From positions 19,445,406 through 19,509,405 of the forward strand of contig CM055908.1 of NCBI GenBank assembly GCA_029582155.1: a stretch of 64,000 bases of DNA, given 5' to 3'. The notes below the pieces were generated by a model. That model worked only from the letters and a program-made list of their open reading frames with translations. It did no database searches and was not told the DNA's origin. The stretch is from Panopea generosa. Taxonomy: Eukaryota; Mollusca; Bivalvia; Adapedonta; Hiatellidae. Below are positions 39,401 through 54,400 of this stretch, piece after piece. The stretch's first letter is position 1. The number at the start of each line of letters is the position of its first letter. A program made the translations under genes and the position numbers.

Positions 39401-42400
39401 GACACACATGGAATATTTATCAAATACATAGACTCCTTCAGATATTATTGATAGTAAACCAAATGTTTTGTTACCTATGGCGGATGAACGGATGGCAGTA
39501 ACACTTAATGCCCCCTAGTCCTGGCGCGGGCATAAATATCACTCTCATACAAGTGGGCATAAATATCACTCTCATACAAGTGGGCAGTAATATCACTCTC
39601 ATACAAGTTGGCAGTAATATCACTCTCATACAAGTGGGCAGTAATATCACTCTTATACAAGTGGGCATAAATATCACTCTCATACAAGTGGGCAGTAATA
39701 TCACTCTCATACAAGTGGGCATAAATATCACTCTCATACAAGTGGGCAGTAATATCACTCTCATACAAGTGGGCATAAATATTACTCTCATACAAGTGGA
39801 CAGTAATACCACTCTCATACAAGTGGGTTTTTCAAATTGTTTTCAATAGTTCAACAAGAAAACATTATTTTTAAATCAAGATGTTTATACATGCATGTAT
39901 ATCAAGTTTATGTATACGTTTGTGTATATGCTTGTGTGTGAGTATTAGAGTTATAGAAAAATAGACAATATAGATTACCATCTCTGGCACAGACAAGTAG
40001 GGACAGTGCAGACGACACCAGATCCCTGCCGAGGTCAGACTCCATCCTGGTCATAACTTCCTGTAGTAACAGGGGGACTGTCTGGGGGAGAGACTTCAGC
40101 TTTGGTGTAATCTAAAATATAACATGAAATGTTTAGCTATTGACAAAACAACACTGCAACTTGCAATGTTTAAGCATTCTGATATATCTTTGTCATAAAA
40201 AAAGAAGTTCAATATCTCATCTTGTGTCAGGTTACATATCGATTCATGAAATAAGAAAAACGTGTTTGTTTTTCATCTCAATCATCAATGACTTTCCTGT
40301 TTCACTTCATAAATGCTAAAAGTATAAAATTAACACTTAAATAAAACTTTATTTTATCTATAAAAGAATCAACTCTAACTGTTTTGGCATGAAGAATCTC
40401 AACCATTATATTACATACATGTTTCACCATTTCCATGTTGATCAATTTTACATAAATATTTAAGTTTCATATGCATTGTTGTTCATATGGATGGAGCCTA
40501 AACGTCACGGGAGAGCATCAGTTCAAGATTTGTAGTTGGTGGCCTTACTCTCCATATAGCCATGTGCATCGTCGGATACCCCCGGGTGTAAATTCTGATA
40601 CTGTTCACCCGTCACTCGTTGGAAATTACGCTAGCTCTGCGTTGTTTTATTTGAACATAACAGAACAAAATACAACCAACGTTAAAAACGTCTTATCAAA
40701 ACGGCGTTTGCATAAAACTTGCGTTGCGGTTGGATAACATTCCCTTCATGAAATTGTGATGGAACCAATCACATGGTTGCATTGTGGCTTGGTAGAAACG
40801 ATGCAAAGCTAGTGTAATATCCCACGGGTGATGAATGGAGAGTATTGGAATGGATTACACATGGGTATCCAATAATGAGCCATGTGTAGTGATTTATAAG
40901 TTATTTATTTATACTAATTTACTTTAGATTGATTGTAAAGTAAGCTGAAAACATTTATGTATCATTCTCAAGTGAGTTTCTGAACCATGATGTTTGATTG
41001 ATTGAATATTTATCGTCATTTTTATGCCATCCAGGGCTTACAGATGATTAGTTAACTTGCTGGGCTGGGGATTCGAATTCACAACCCCTGGATTGTTTCT
41101 GAACCAGTACTTGGTGTTGTTTTTAAAAATCCTGGGATTGGACCCAAAACCTCAGGTGTGAGCAGCAACAACCTCCCAATCCATCACATAATTACCAAGC
41201 ATGTACATAGTATCCACTAGACTACCGCCCACTTCAGCACATACTTAGAACTGGTTCTACTCAACAAGAGGTCAAGCTTTATTTGATACAAGTTTTAAGA
41301 ATTTGTTCCACAATCAATGTAAAAATAAATAAGTTTGAACTACATGTATAACATAGTTTGATTTCACTGACCTCATACCTGATTCTCAACAGTCCAATAA
41401 AGGAAATAATGAATAACTGACCATACATGTAGTTGCCTTTACATCAGTTGCTATGACAACGTTTTTTACATTTAAGTATATAAAATGTGTAACCAATATA
41501 ACTCACCTTTTCAAACAGACCGAATACCCGCAGTTCCTCACATGCTAGACTTAAGAACAGTGGAATATTGGCTTCTTTCTTGGACACAAGTAATTTCATC
41601 TGCAAAAATAATAAAAATTTGTCCAGCAATTGTGAAATAAAAAATGTTTTTGTCAACTGTAATGAATATTGCTACATACCAAATAAATCTAATTGTATTA
41701 TCAAATAATTTACAGCACAGGAGTGTAACTAACCCACGACATATCTTTGATATTTACAAAGTGTAATATCACTTCTGATTTATAACTAAGCATTTTCCGG
41801 ATAATTCACCTGTCTTATGTAAAATGCAGAATTACTTTTCAATGTGTTCGAATACATAAATGATTTGTCATAGTAAAATGTTGTTGTTTACTTTTTCAGC
41901 TACCAAATGGTAACTCATTTATTCTCCCCGTCAATGAGTGTGTTGTGGGTCGAGGTGGAACATCTCATCGCACACTTTACAATGTCAACATATTAATCAA
42001 TGATGACTCGCACACAGCACTCACATTTTAGTCAATTTAGTACAATACCACTATATAACAAATATCATACATATGTATTTGTATTGTCTTTGTTTATGTA
42101 TTACTGAATGTCCTTAACCCAATAATAGAAAGAAAGGGGGAAAATAAATGAGTTTTTGAGTAAACTTGGGGGAGAGGTGGGTAGATTGGAAGATGCAGAT
42201 GAGGTTAGTACATTTGTAAAATCACTAAATGAAGGAATTATAATCAATTTATTGGTAGTAATATACATAGCATAGTACATGGCTACCCAAAAATAATTCA
42301 AATTCTTGCACAAGTATATATATCTTTTCATTTCAAGAGTCAGAATGTTTTTGTTATTTTAGATGTTAGGTCATACGCTGACTGCAGTAATAACCGAGGA

Positions 42401-45400
42401 CTGATGTACGTGTAAATCCTCTATTTATTTCTTCATTGCATCAATAGAAATAAGATAAAAGTATGTTAAGTTAATATGTATGTTAACAAGAGCTTAAGTG
42501 AGAGACAGCACACTCGACTATTTTGATGCTGTTCTAAAACAACAGCTTTTTCAGGAAATAAGTAGCAAATGAAAGATAATTAAAAACTCAGGGGTGATAC
42601 AATTTAGCTATAATTATTGCTTGTCTGTAAAAAAGTAAATTAGCAAAATAATTATACAACAATATTTATTTATATTATTAACAGTTTTTTTTTTGTGTGA
42701 AAACAACAAAGTTAATGGACACAAGTATATATATCTTTTCATTTCAAGAGTCAGAATGTTTTTGTTATTTTAGATGTTAGGTCATACGCTGACTGCAGTA
42801 ATAACCGAGGACTGATGTACGTGTAAATCCTCTATTTATTTCTTCATTGCATCAATAGAAATAAGATAAAAGTATGTTAAGTTAATATGTATGTTAACAA
42901 GAGCTTAAGTGAGAGACAGCACACTCGACTATTTTGATGCTGTTCTAAAACAACAGCTTTTTCAGGAAATAAGTAGCAAATGAAAGATAATTAAAAACTC
43001 AGGGGTGATACAATTTAGCTATAATTATTGCTTGTCTGTAAAAAAGTAAATTAGCAAAATAATTATACAACAATATTTATTTATATTATTAACAGTTTTT
43101 TTTTTGTGTGAAAACAACAAAGTTAATGGACACAAGTATATATATCTTTTCATTTCAAGAGTCAGAATGTTTTTGTTATTTTAGATGTTAGGTCATACGC
43201 TGACTGCAGTAATAACCGAGGACTGATGTACGTGTAAATCCTCTATTTATTTCTTCATTGCATCAATAGAAATAAGATAAAAGTATGTTAAGTTAATATG
43301 TATGTTAACAAGAGCTTAAGTGAGAGACAGCACACTCGACTATTTTGATGCTGTTCTAAAACAACAGCTTTTTCAGGAAATAAGTAGCAAATGAAAGATA
43401 ATTAAAAACTCAGGGGTGATACAATTTAGCTATAATTATTGCTTGTCTGTAAAAAAGTAAATTAGCAAAATAATTATACAACAATATTTATTTATATTAT
43501 TAACAGTTTTTTTTTTGTGTGAAAACAACAAAGTTAATGGACACAAGTATATATATCTTTTCATTTCAAGAGTCAGAATGTTTTTGTTATTTTAGATGTT
43601 AGGTCATACGCTGACTGCAGTAATAACCGAGGACTGATGTACGTGTAAATCCTCTATTTATTTCTTCATTGCATCAATAGAAATAAGATAAAAGTATGTT
43701 AAGTTAATATGTATGTTAACAAGAGCTTAAGTGAGAGACAGCACACTCGACTATTTTGATGCTGTTCTAAAACAACAGCTTTTTCAGGAAATAAGTAGCA
43801 AATGAAAGATAATTAAAAACTCAGGGGTGATACAATTTAGCTATAATTATTGCTTGTCTGTAAAAAAGTAAATTAGCAAAATAATTATACAACAATATTT
43901 ATTTATATTATTAACAGTTTTTTTTTTGTGTATAAACAACAAAGTTAATGGACAGCTCATATTGCCTTAATATTATTTAATTCAGCATTTGTCATTTGTT
44001 ATATTTCTCTTTCAAACTTCAAAATTGCTTTATAAATTCATTAACCATTGCTGACAAATAACCCAATAGTTGTGCCAATACCTAGCTTAGAGCACATCAT
44101 GTACATAAATTGTATTATAACCCTAAATACTACAACTGCATGACTAGAATAACATAGGTAGGTCAAAAAATACTAATTAAACATAACGTGAAATAATTCT
44201 AGCAAGACTTTAAAATATAGCATAAGTTATAGATGAGATGACCTTCTGTTTCAAGATTAGTTTATCAATGTTTTACATATCGATATAATTATGCACTACC
44301 TTCAAATCATATGGTAATATACCAGTTCTTGTTAATGAATCTATAATCTTGTATCAACACATGCAGTTTATCAATGCTAGATATCCTTTTACATTCTAAG
44401 TTGTTCAGTTTTATACATATACAATATAGGCCTATGCACTAACTTCATATCATAAGGCAATATATCGAATAGTCAAGCTAAAAAGTCAGTATTACCTGGT
44501 TATTGAAAGATGATTCATCCAGAGATTTCCTATGTGTTGCTAAGTTACTCCTCACAACATCCGCCTTGTCCCACATATCCAGACCCTCAACAACAACCTC
44601 CGTGACCTTACGTCTCTTCAACGACTGATGTAACTTTCCATCCGTTAAACAGGTAACGACAAATACCACTTTCTGTATTTGTATTAAAATATGGCATTTG
44701 TTTTGATTATTAATTTTTTCATTTTATTGTGATCTTCAAATCTTGAGAAAAAGAATTATAATTATGAAGTTTTGTTGCTTTTCAATGAAACACATTGAAC
44801 TCTAATGATCTGCAGGGGCTGTAGTGTAGTGGATTGAGTGTTGGCCTCTCAAACTTGAGGTTGCGGGTTTGGCACCTCATAAAACAACACTCAGTATTGG
44901 TTCTAAAACAAATTCGCATCAACAAAACAATGTGCAACACATGGCCGGTTGAACATGGCATCCAGTTTTATTGGTGGATGATGACCACAGACTGAATCTA
45001 AGAAGAACCACAGTTCTTCCACCAGGTACCGACAAACCAAATTGGGCTCAGATCCACGACCTCAGCAGTGAAAGGCAAGTGATCTTGGGATGACTTAGAT
45101 CACTCAGCCATGGTTGAACTACAGTTTTTGTTGGACTGACTGCATAACTAATCTGATAGTGCTTGGTAAGCATGCACTGAGCTTTTGTCAAGTAAGACAA
45201 ATGGATGAAAAAGTGACCAATATGACTTTGATATGTTCCCATCCAGTGTAGGTATCTAAAATATATTAAAATTTCATAGTCAAATTTCAATAGCTATGGA
45301 ACTTAGCTTATCAATGACCTAATACTGACCTTGGGAATATTTTCTGGTACCCAGTCCAAGTTGTGAGGCAAATAAGCTGGGTCCATAACATCAATGCCAT

Positions 45401-48400
45401 CAATAAACAGAACAAGCGGGGAACCGCACATTTGTGCAGATTCTGTCAACATATCCCTAAACTTTGGTACTATGTTTCTGCAAGAAAGATTAAATAATTA
45501 GAACAAAATTGTAAAAAAGGATAATTACACAGTCATGTGACACAATAAAACACTCAATAATCTCATGAAAAATTAATATATGAGACGCATGTGTTTACAA
45601 CAGAATTGTATACTATTTCCACAGCACCTACATACAGAAACCCTTACAGCATCATGTGTCATGTACATAAAGTTTATAGTACATGTTCCTTGATGCATCA
45701 AGGGGTCAATAGAAGGTCTCACTACACAGTTATGCTCCTTTTTTCCCATGGTAACATGATTCTTACACTTAATAAAAAGTCCTATGTAATTTGGTTTTGA
45801 TATATTTTTAAAATAGTTCAAAGTGGTTGTGATTTCTTGCTGCAGATGTGTAGAGCAAAAGCTGGCATTGAATATATTGCAATGAGACATCACTGGTGTT
45901 AAAAAAGTGACTTTTATAGGGTTTCAACATATGTATGTATTTATGAGTATTTCAGGACAAGTTTTTTTAAAAAAGTCTTAGGGTGTCACTGCACCCACAA
46001 TTAAACCAAGCTGGTTAACCTGCCATTTATTGTGCATTTTTATGTGGGGATACATTCCTGCTATGAAAAAAAAAAATACTTTAAAAAAAATTCTATGAGG
46101 AATACATTTTTACTGTTGAAATCCTAGACCTTATTTTATAAAGAACAAAGAACAAATTCAATTGTGTAGTGAGAACTACATGTCACTTAAAACAGCATTG
46201 GTATAAATATTGATTATAATTATATATCTGGGTATTTTAATGAGTCACAGCAACAAAAGTGAACAAAGACGTTAAAGATCATCTTTTACTGCTAATGATG
46301 CAGATTTTACAGGCATTCATACCACCAAATATGAAGGTATCACAAGAGTTGTACTTTAAAATGAATATTTAGGATACAGTCTTAAGCAGTCAGTCAATGG
46401 AAGGAGCAAAAATGGCCTTTTAAGACAGTTTGTTGCTTAATACAGGTTAGTCTACTCTGAAAGCATAGAATTGGGAAATAGAAAATATGGTTGCTTCAGA
46501 GAGGTGGCTGCTTAATGCAAGTGTCTGCTTAAACAGGTTTGACTGTATTTCTCAAACTTAGACCTATACTACATGACATTGTACAATATCAAATAACCTT
46601 TTAGAACTTGCAGACTAGTAAAAATATTTCATGTCTTTGATAAAACAGTTAATACAATAATCATCAAAGAACTATACTGGTGGTATAAAATGTTTAAGTT
46701 GTTTATATCATACAACACCCTGACTATACTATGCGAACAATCAATCTGACAACTCACTTGTAATCCTCTGGGACTTCCATACCCAAACTAAATCTGTAGT
46801 TCAGCTCATGACACAGTCGTCGTAATGTTGCCAGGATGTTTGTTGACCCCGGGGCTGCTCCAGCAAAATGGGTCAGAATGGTGGCAATGTTATCACATGC
46901 CTTCGAGCCAACATACTCTGACACAAGACTTGCCTTGAAAACAGATTGTCATAGAAAATTAAACAGAATACATTTCAAATTATCAAAGTATTTGATAGAA
47001 AAACAATCATATAATATATATAATCAATACAATATGTAGGTAATTACATCTTGAGGTTAAACCCATCTTAGACAGTCAGTCAAGAGAAGGAGCATAACAT
47101 GGCTTTTTAAGAAAGGTTGTTGCTTAATACAGATTAATTTTCTCTAAAGCATAGAAAACTAAAATAGCAAATGTGGCTGCTTAAGACAAGTGACTTCTCA
47201 ACAAAGATGAACGCTTACACATGTTAAACTATAATAAATTAAAACAAGAAAACACATTTCCATAACAGGAAGCAATCGTCAACAAAATTGTTGTTGCTTC
47301 CATACAGTGATGTTTACATACATGGGTAAGTTCCCTTTCATTCATGAATATAAACTTCAGCTCAATGGTAAAAAATAGGCTTAGAACTTTTGTGAGTCAT
47401 TCCAGGGTCTGTTTCCTAGATGGAAGCAGTGCTGGGTGCAGTTTTTTGTCATATTCAACTAATGTAAAACTTTCAGAGTAGATCTCTAGACCTACCAAAC
47501 AGCAAACTTACAAGCAAAGCAGACTTTCCAGTTCCTGGTTTACCGACAAGGGAGACAACTCCTGTCTGCAGTTCTGGAATTCTCTTTATACTGTCCTTTA
47601 TAAGTTTCTTACGACCAACAAACTGGCTCTTCTGGTCGGCAATATAAGCATCGTGAAGTTTAGTTATATGACTTGCTTCATCTAATGTGGATGCCTGGAT
47701 TGAAATTGTTGTAACAATAAAATATTTCTTGAATGAAAAATCAAACATCGAAATAAAAGGGGGAAAAAAGAACTCGGATAATTTGTAGCGAAGCCATATA
47801 ACAGTCCTCCTGCCAACTGTCAGTCAAATATTTCATATAAAAATGTAATAGAAACATTTAACTTGCACATCTTATGCTAGTATATAGCTTGCAAACCCAA
47901 TGGACAAGGTTATAGCTGCATATAGAGTAACATTGCTTCTGAACAGATTAAATAAAAACCCATACTTTTTGGACAGGGTCACAAGTATAGCATTTCAGTA
48001 AAATTTCAATGAAAATGGTTCAGTTAAGATAAGATGTCAATTTAAGTTTCAAAATAACACATGGGCAAGGCCATGGGAGCCATCTTGGATGACCGACATA
48101 GAAAAATCCAAATATCTGAAAGGACACTATCCAAGGTACATTGTGACTAAGTTTTATTAGAATTAAGTTGGTGATTTGAGAGAAGATTTTATCCATTGTA
48201 AAATCCTATGTAAAGAATCTAAATCCTAAAGGCCATATTTGAAGCTCGTACAAAAAAAACACATATCTGATAGATCACAGAGGAAACATTTCAGCAAAAT
48301 TTCAATCAAATATGTTCAATGATTTCAGACAAAATGTCATTTAAAGCTTTAAAATGAGAAACACTGGGCTGAATCTTGATGTCCATCTTTGTTATTGATT

Positions 48401-51400
48401 TAAAAAAAGATAATTCTGAAGGGGCATCACCCAAGGTGCACTGTAGGACACACACCATAATTATCTCCCTTGAGTAATCCGGACCTACAGATGAAGGAGG
48501 TAGATTGATTGATTGATTGATTGAATATTTAGCGTCATTTTTATGCCATCGAGGGCTAACAGACGATCAGTTAACCTTATCACTGTTTCCTGGGATTAAC
48601 CAGTACTCGAGCACACCCCGTCTCCGTAAGTAACTGATAACTTTCCCACTTGAATCAATGGTGAGAGACAAATGATAATGAGACACAATGTCGTATATTA
48701 ATCATCACAGAGACTGTTGCCGGGCGGGGGATTCGAACTCACGACCCCTGGATTGATAGTCAGACGCGTAACCGACTGAGCTAATCGGGCCGGGCTGATA
48801 GAGGTAGAAATACAGAGTTAAATGTATTTTAGAAATCATCACTGAAAATTTGATGCTGATACCAGTTTTCTAGACAAATCTGTGACATATCAGAATTGTT
48901 GGTTTGAACCACATTGTGGGCGAATAGTTGACATATTATTACTCTGGAAATTGATAGGTCTCACAAAAGCATTGAATTTAAAAAAAAACCTGGTCATGGT
49001 ATGCTTTTTTCCCCTTTAAAATTGCATATCTTGAACCAGTGAAGAATTTGAGCCCAGACATATGCTGCAAATTTTGTTTTTTCGCTGTGTTTCAGACATA
49101 AATGTTACAATGGAGCCCTATGGGAAGTGTAATAGTGGTGTGGGATGTGTACCCAAATTTTATTAAAATTATGGTCTTGGTTTCAGACAAAAAAAATACA
49201 AGAAATTGCTGACAGACAGATAGGCTGAAAATATTGATCAAAATAGCTAACTCAAGTCTTCAGCTCCTGTGATCTTAAAAGAAGGTAACATAAGATATAT
49301 TCTAGTATACCAGGACTGTTTGTACAAATGTGTATTTTTATCAATGAATACACTTTTATGAATCTTACAATGAGATTAATGTCTGTTTGGTATTAAATAC
49401 TTTTATAGTACCTCATCTGGGAACTGCTTCTGTATAGCATTCCAGAGGTTATTGAGAGCACGAGCACCAAAATCATCTAGGCCTGACACTATAGGCTTGC
49501 CATCTATCACTCCACCCCATTGACATTTGTATCTGAAAATAAAACATACATTTTATGCATACGTTCAGACACATTTTCAATTTTGAGTATTAAAGAATAG
49601 ACGATATTTACTTTTTAAAAGATCAAAGAAAATTGCGAAATTTCTTTTAAAACAGTTTTCAACACACAACAGATTAAATAAAGGCATGTACAAAATACCT
49701 GAGAATGAATCTGAGTAAGTTTAAACATATTTATTTTACTTCGCTCAAAGTCTAACCAGTACTAAGCAAATGCAGAAAAAGTATCTTGCTCAAGGACACC
49801 AGTCCACACATAGCTGTAGCGGAGGATTGAACCCACAACCCTCCAATCATGGGTTCGGTGCTCTATCACTGGACCATGTGCTCCACCTTGAATCTGAGTA
49901 GAACCACCATCCTTCCAGTAGTAACTGGTATACCTTCTCATACAAAACCTGTGTACACAGGTGGGTTTGAACCCATGACCTCACCCTCAAGACTCAATCA
50001 TTCATTCTTATCAGAAGTAATTCTCAAATATTTAAATTGTTGCCTTGGCAATATTAAATTTGAATAGATTTTGCCCTATCAAAATCCATTTCTGAATGTC
50101 CTCAACATTAAATTTTAATGTCAATATTCTTCCCTTAAATCAAGTATATGAAGATTTTTCAAAATTTCAAAATTGGCTAAAAACATGTCATGGCTATGCC
50201 TGTATTACTCTCTGACTCCTTAATGCTATAAGGATATCTATATAAACATGCAAAAAGTTCCTAACTTGGCTTATATCTGTATTTCAATAATCGTAAGCAC
50301 AAGATGGGACTCTTTTCTCACACTGAACAGATCTGATGGCCAATAACAGATTTCCAATAACAGATGTTCAATAACAGATGTCCAATAACAGATGTCCAAT
50401 AACAGATGTTCAATAACAGATGTCCAATCACAGATGGTCAATCAAAGATGTCAAATAAAAGATGGTCAATAACAGATATTCAATAACATGTCCAATAACA
50501 GATGGTCAATACGGATGTCCAATCAAATATGTTCAATATCAGTTGTTCAGTAACATGTCCAATAACAGATGTTCAATAACATGTCCATTAACAAATGTCC
50601 AATAACAGATGTTCAATAACATGTCCATAAACAGATGTCTAATAACAGGTGTTCAATAACAGCTGTCCAATAATAGATGTTTAATAACAGATGTCCAATA
50701 ACAGATGTTTAATAACAGATGTCCAATCACAGATGGCAAATAAATTTATTTTAATATAATTAATCAACACTTTCTTACCTATCAAACACTTCAAGCCCGC
50801 TCTTCTTGATCTTCTGTTTGAGGGCGGCCATCTTGGTTGCGTTTGAACTGTTCTCGCTCATAAAGTCATCCCTGTAATCTTTTGGAATTTCGCTGAAAGT
50901 AAAAAAAAAAAAAAATACAAATCATATCACTGACTGCTTACAAATGCTGACTGGGTCATAATTCCATGTTTGCTCCGTACACTACAGAGCTCAGCGGTTA
51001 CTTGGTAGACCATGCGTCTGTTTCACCAACACTTTCTGTAGATTTACCAAGGAACATAGCCATAGTGTAGTGGTAGAGCATCGGTCCCAGGATCTGAGAG
51101 TTGTGGGTTCAATCCTCCACCACGGCTATGTGTGGTGTCCTTGAGCAAGACATTTTATTCACATACGCTTAACGCTGGTTCTACCCAGGAAGACTCTAAA
51201 GTTAGTTGTAAGACAAATATTTCACAATTAATAATAAGAATTTATATAGAGAAGGCAATGCAAATGATTGCGATTTCATGACTGCTCATGTATTCACTCA
51301 AATATTTTAGAAAAAATCTCATTTTCAATTATGATAATCTCCATTCATCTCAGGAATATAGATCAAAATTCTTTCTTTGCAAAATTTAATTCTCTAAAAA

Positions 51401-54400
51401 ACGATACTTTTCCCAGCAAATTGTTTATGATAAATGATTATAAAATTTGTATAATGCAACTAAATAACAACAAAATATAATTCAAGATCATTTTGCATGT
51501 TTAAAACACTGGTTATATACAGCTTACATTACAGGTATAAGAAATCAATTGCTGGTGAAATCTGATAAATTTGCCGTATTATTAATTCTTCGCATGCTAT
51601 TTCATCAACAATCAGTACAGAGATGCAAGTTTCCTACCCTCCAATAAAAATCCTTGGTTTTATTTAAATTTTAATGGTTATGTGAACATTCTTTAATCAA
51701 TATCAATAAAATGAACTGTAGATTTTACATGATATATATAGCATCCAGTTGTTTTTGGCAGCGGAAAACCTTAAATGCATTTTATATTAACATGAGTAGA
51801 ACCATCACTATTCTGCTAGTAACTTCTCATTGAAATCAGCTGGTATGCTCAAACCCATGACCTTAATAATGAAAGTTAATTGATAGCACCTCAAACCATT
51901 CAGTCAAGGAAGACCAACTAAAAATAAAAATTAACAAACCTTTCAAATGTTGAATCTCTAAGAAAGAAGAATGCGTTATCCCTCATGTCAGCTGGACTAT
52001 GGAGTGCAGCACTATGCATCTCTAGCTCGGTCACAGAGGCACCAGCAGGGTACGCCCTAACCCAGTCAAACTCTGGTACATTGGGAACAATGTATTTCTC
52101 TGGTACCCAACCATACCGTTCACCAAGCATGCCAACGAAGAACTGACACTTTTTTATCTCGGAGAGACACAGCTCTAGAGTCCTGCAAAAATTACATCAA
52201 CATAAGCATGAGAATTCGGGAATCATAAATTGTAAATAAACGTTACAAATGAAAGTTTTAAAGAACTTATGCATTAAGCTCTGTATAAATACTATTCTTG
52301 TTTAACACTCGATTATCATAACAATATTCTAAAAAGAACATGTAAACAGATCATCCTTCCCTTCAATATAAGTTATACATATCATAAAATGGCAAAATAG
52401 AACTAGAAATATCATTGAAGGTGATGAATACCCCAAGATGGCGCACTGACACAGTCATTGTGCCCTTTTGCTGCCCGCTTTGACACAGTGAACAATTTAG
52501 AGTAATCAATCACTTTAGTGAAGTGTCATTGATTTCCAGCCAATTGTTGATGGGAAACAGCGACCACAAAAAAATGTCTGAAAAATTCAAAGGGCCATAA
52601 CTCATTGAAAAATTATTTGCACACAACACGCCAATGATCTACACAACCAGGCTTGGTACCAATCACCCTTGTGAAGTTTCATTGAATTCCAGCCAATGGT
52701 TGCCGAGAAATAGTGACCACAAAAGATATGTATGAAAAATTGAAAGGGCCATAACTAATTGGATTTTTTTTCTTGGGCAACATGCTGACAATACACACAA
52801 CTAGGCTTGGTACCAGTCGCCCTAGTAAAGTTTTATTGAATTCCAGCCAATGGTTGCTGAGAAGTAGCGATCACAAAAATTGTCCACAGATGGATGGATG
52901 GATGGATGGATGGATGGACCGACAGACCAGCATGACTCCTATATAGCCCCCATATACTTTGTATCTGGGGGTATAATAAAATAGCATACACTGTATAATA
53001 GTGTGTATAACAAGTCAATGTATATATCGAAGGCTTAGTGCAAAACTGGTCGATCCACATTCCGAGTCTACATTGAACTGGACTAGTTCAATATCTAATA
53101 GTGGGTGTTGCAGACCAATTTACAGCTTATAGTTGACTGTTGTGTGTTCAGGGTATTGTTTGTATCTTTCCCTTATCAATCAATATGGTTTGCTTGAAGT
53201 TGAGGGAGGTACAATGTTGATTAATGTCAAACAAGTCAGTTCAACACGCATCATCCCAGAGCAAGTAAATATTACTATAATAAAATATTTCCATATTCAA
53301 ATGACATAAATATTATTAATAATGGATCCTACCTAAATTCTTTATCACAACAATTTCATTACACTAATTTTATCGAACGGTTTGAAGGCAGAACAAATTG
53401 GCTGACTACAAAGTGAAAACAAAAAATGAAACGTATCAACATCTTTTTTATATTTCATAAACATGAGTGTTCCTCTAATATTGAATTTATTAAACGAAAT
53501 ATATCAGTCAAGGCAGAGTATTATGTAAAAAAGTTTAATAAATTTGACAATAAATGAGCATGAATTTAATTTTTTTTTAATCATGTAACTTAGAAAAATG
53601 TTATATATACATGTACTATTTAACTCAGGTTCTCTCTATAGAAAATGAGAAAACAAACTCTTTTTTATGATTCATAAATAACACTTTGTATGTATTAGTT
53701 TTCATCTGTCCTCATAGGACATGGCATATCAAAATAACTTCTTAACCATAAGGCCATTATAAATTAATAGCGAGATTATCATCCAAATTTTTTCTTAAAA
53801 AGGGGAGTGGTTGGGGGAGAATTTTATTTTTCATTTTTAATGAAAATAAAAAGGGTCAGAGCAGTATGAAAAATAGGGGGTGGTGGGGATGATAATCTAG
53901 TAATCAATTTATTATGGCCATACATATCAATATCATTAAGATGTTGTAGTAAGTCAGAATGTAGCTTAGCACTTCATGCACGAGTGTCTAGTTATACCGA
54001 CAGCACAAATTGAATTTCCACTAGGTTAATATAAAAAATATGTCATGGGCTTATTACACCCCTGCAACCTGACCGTCATGTGATAAACAGGTTTATCAAA
54101 CTACTGGGAAAGGGTAAGGATATTTTTCTTCACCAACTTACTTGTTGCTACGCGTATCCTCTTCTGTCACTCCCCATCTTAGATCCACCTCGTGCACGTT
54201 GATGAAGTGTTTCTTACCAAGAGCACGCAACTCTGGGAACACAAACCGCGTGAGCATGTCACGTTCACCATGCATGTCACGGAATGTGGAAGAGATGAAT
54301 ACACGTGCAGATCTCCAACTGAAATGCATGGACATGCACATAATTTTGTATCTTTGAAATTAAATATGAATTCCTATTATGCAAAATCATTTAGTTGCTT

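Noticed and set aside
39471..39849. Overlapping 105-115-codon frames on both strands
   Set aside because: Product of the 27-bp tandem repeat whose unit length is divisible by three.
40471..40737. 88-codon plus-strand frame
   Set aside because: Spans the edge of the MULE-like MITE, and its order follows the inverted repeat, not a protein family.
44496..54318. NWD1 or another NACHT-WD protein instead of TEP1
   Set aside because: The vWA/TROVE-like segment upstream in the same frame and the detailed linker motifs fit TEP1 better; NWD1 lacks that segment.
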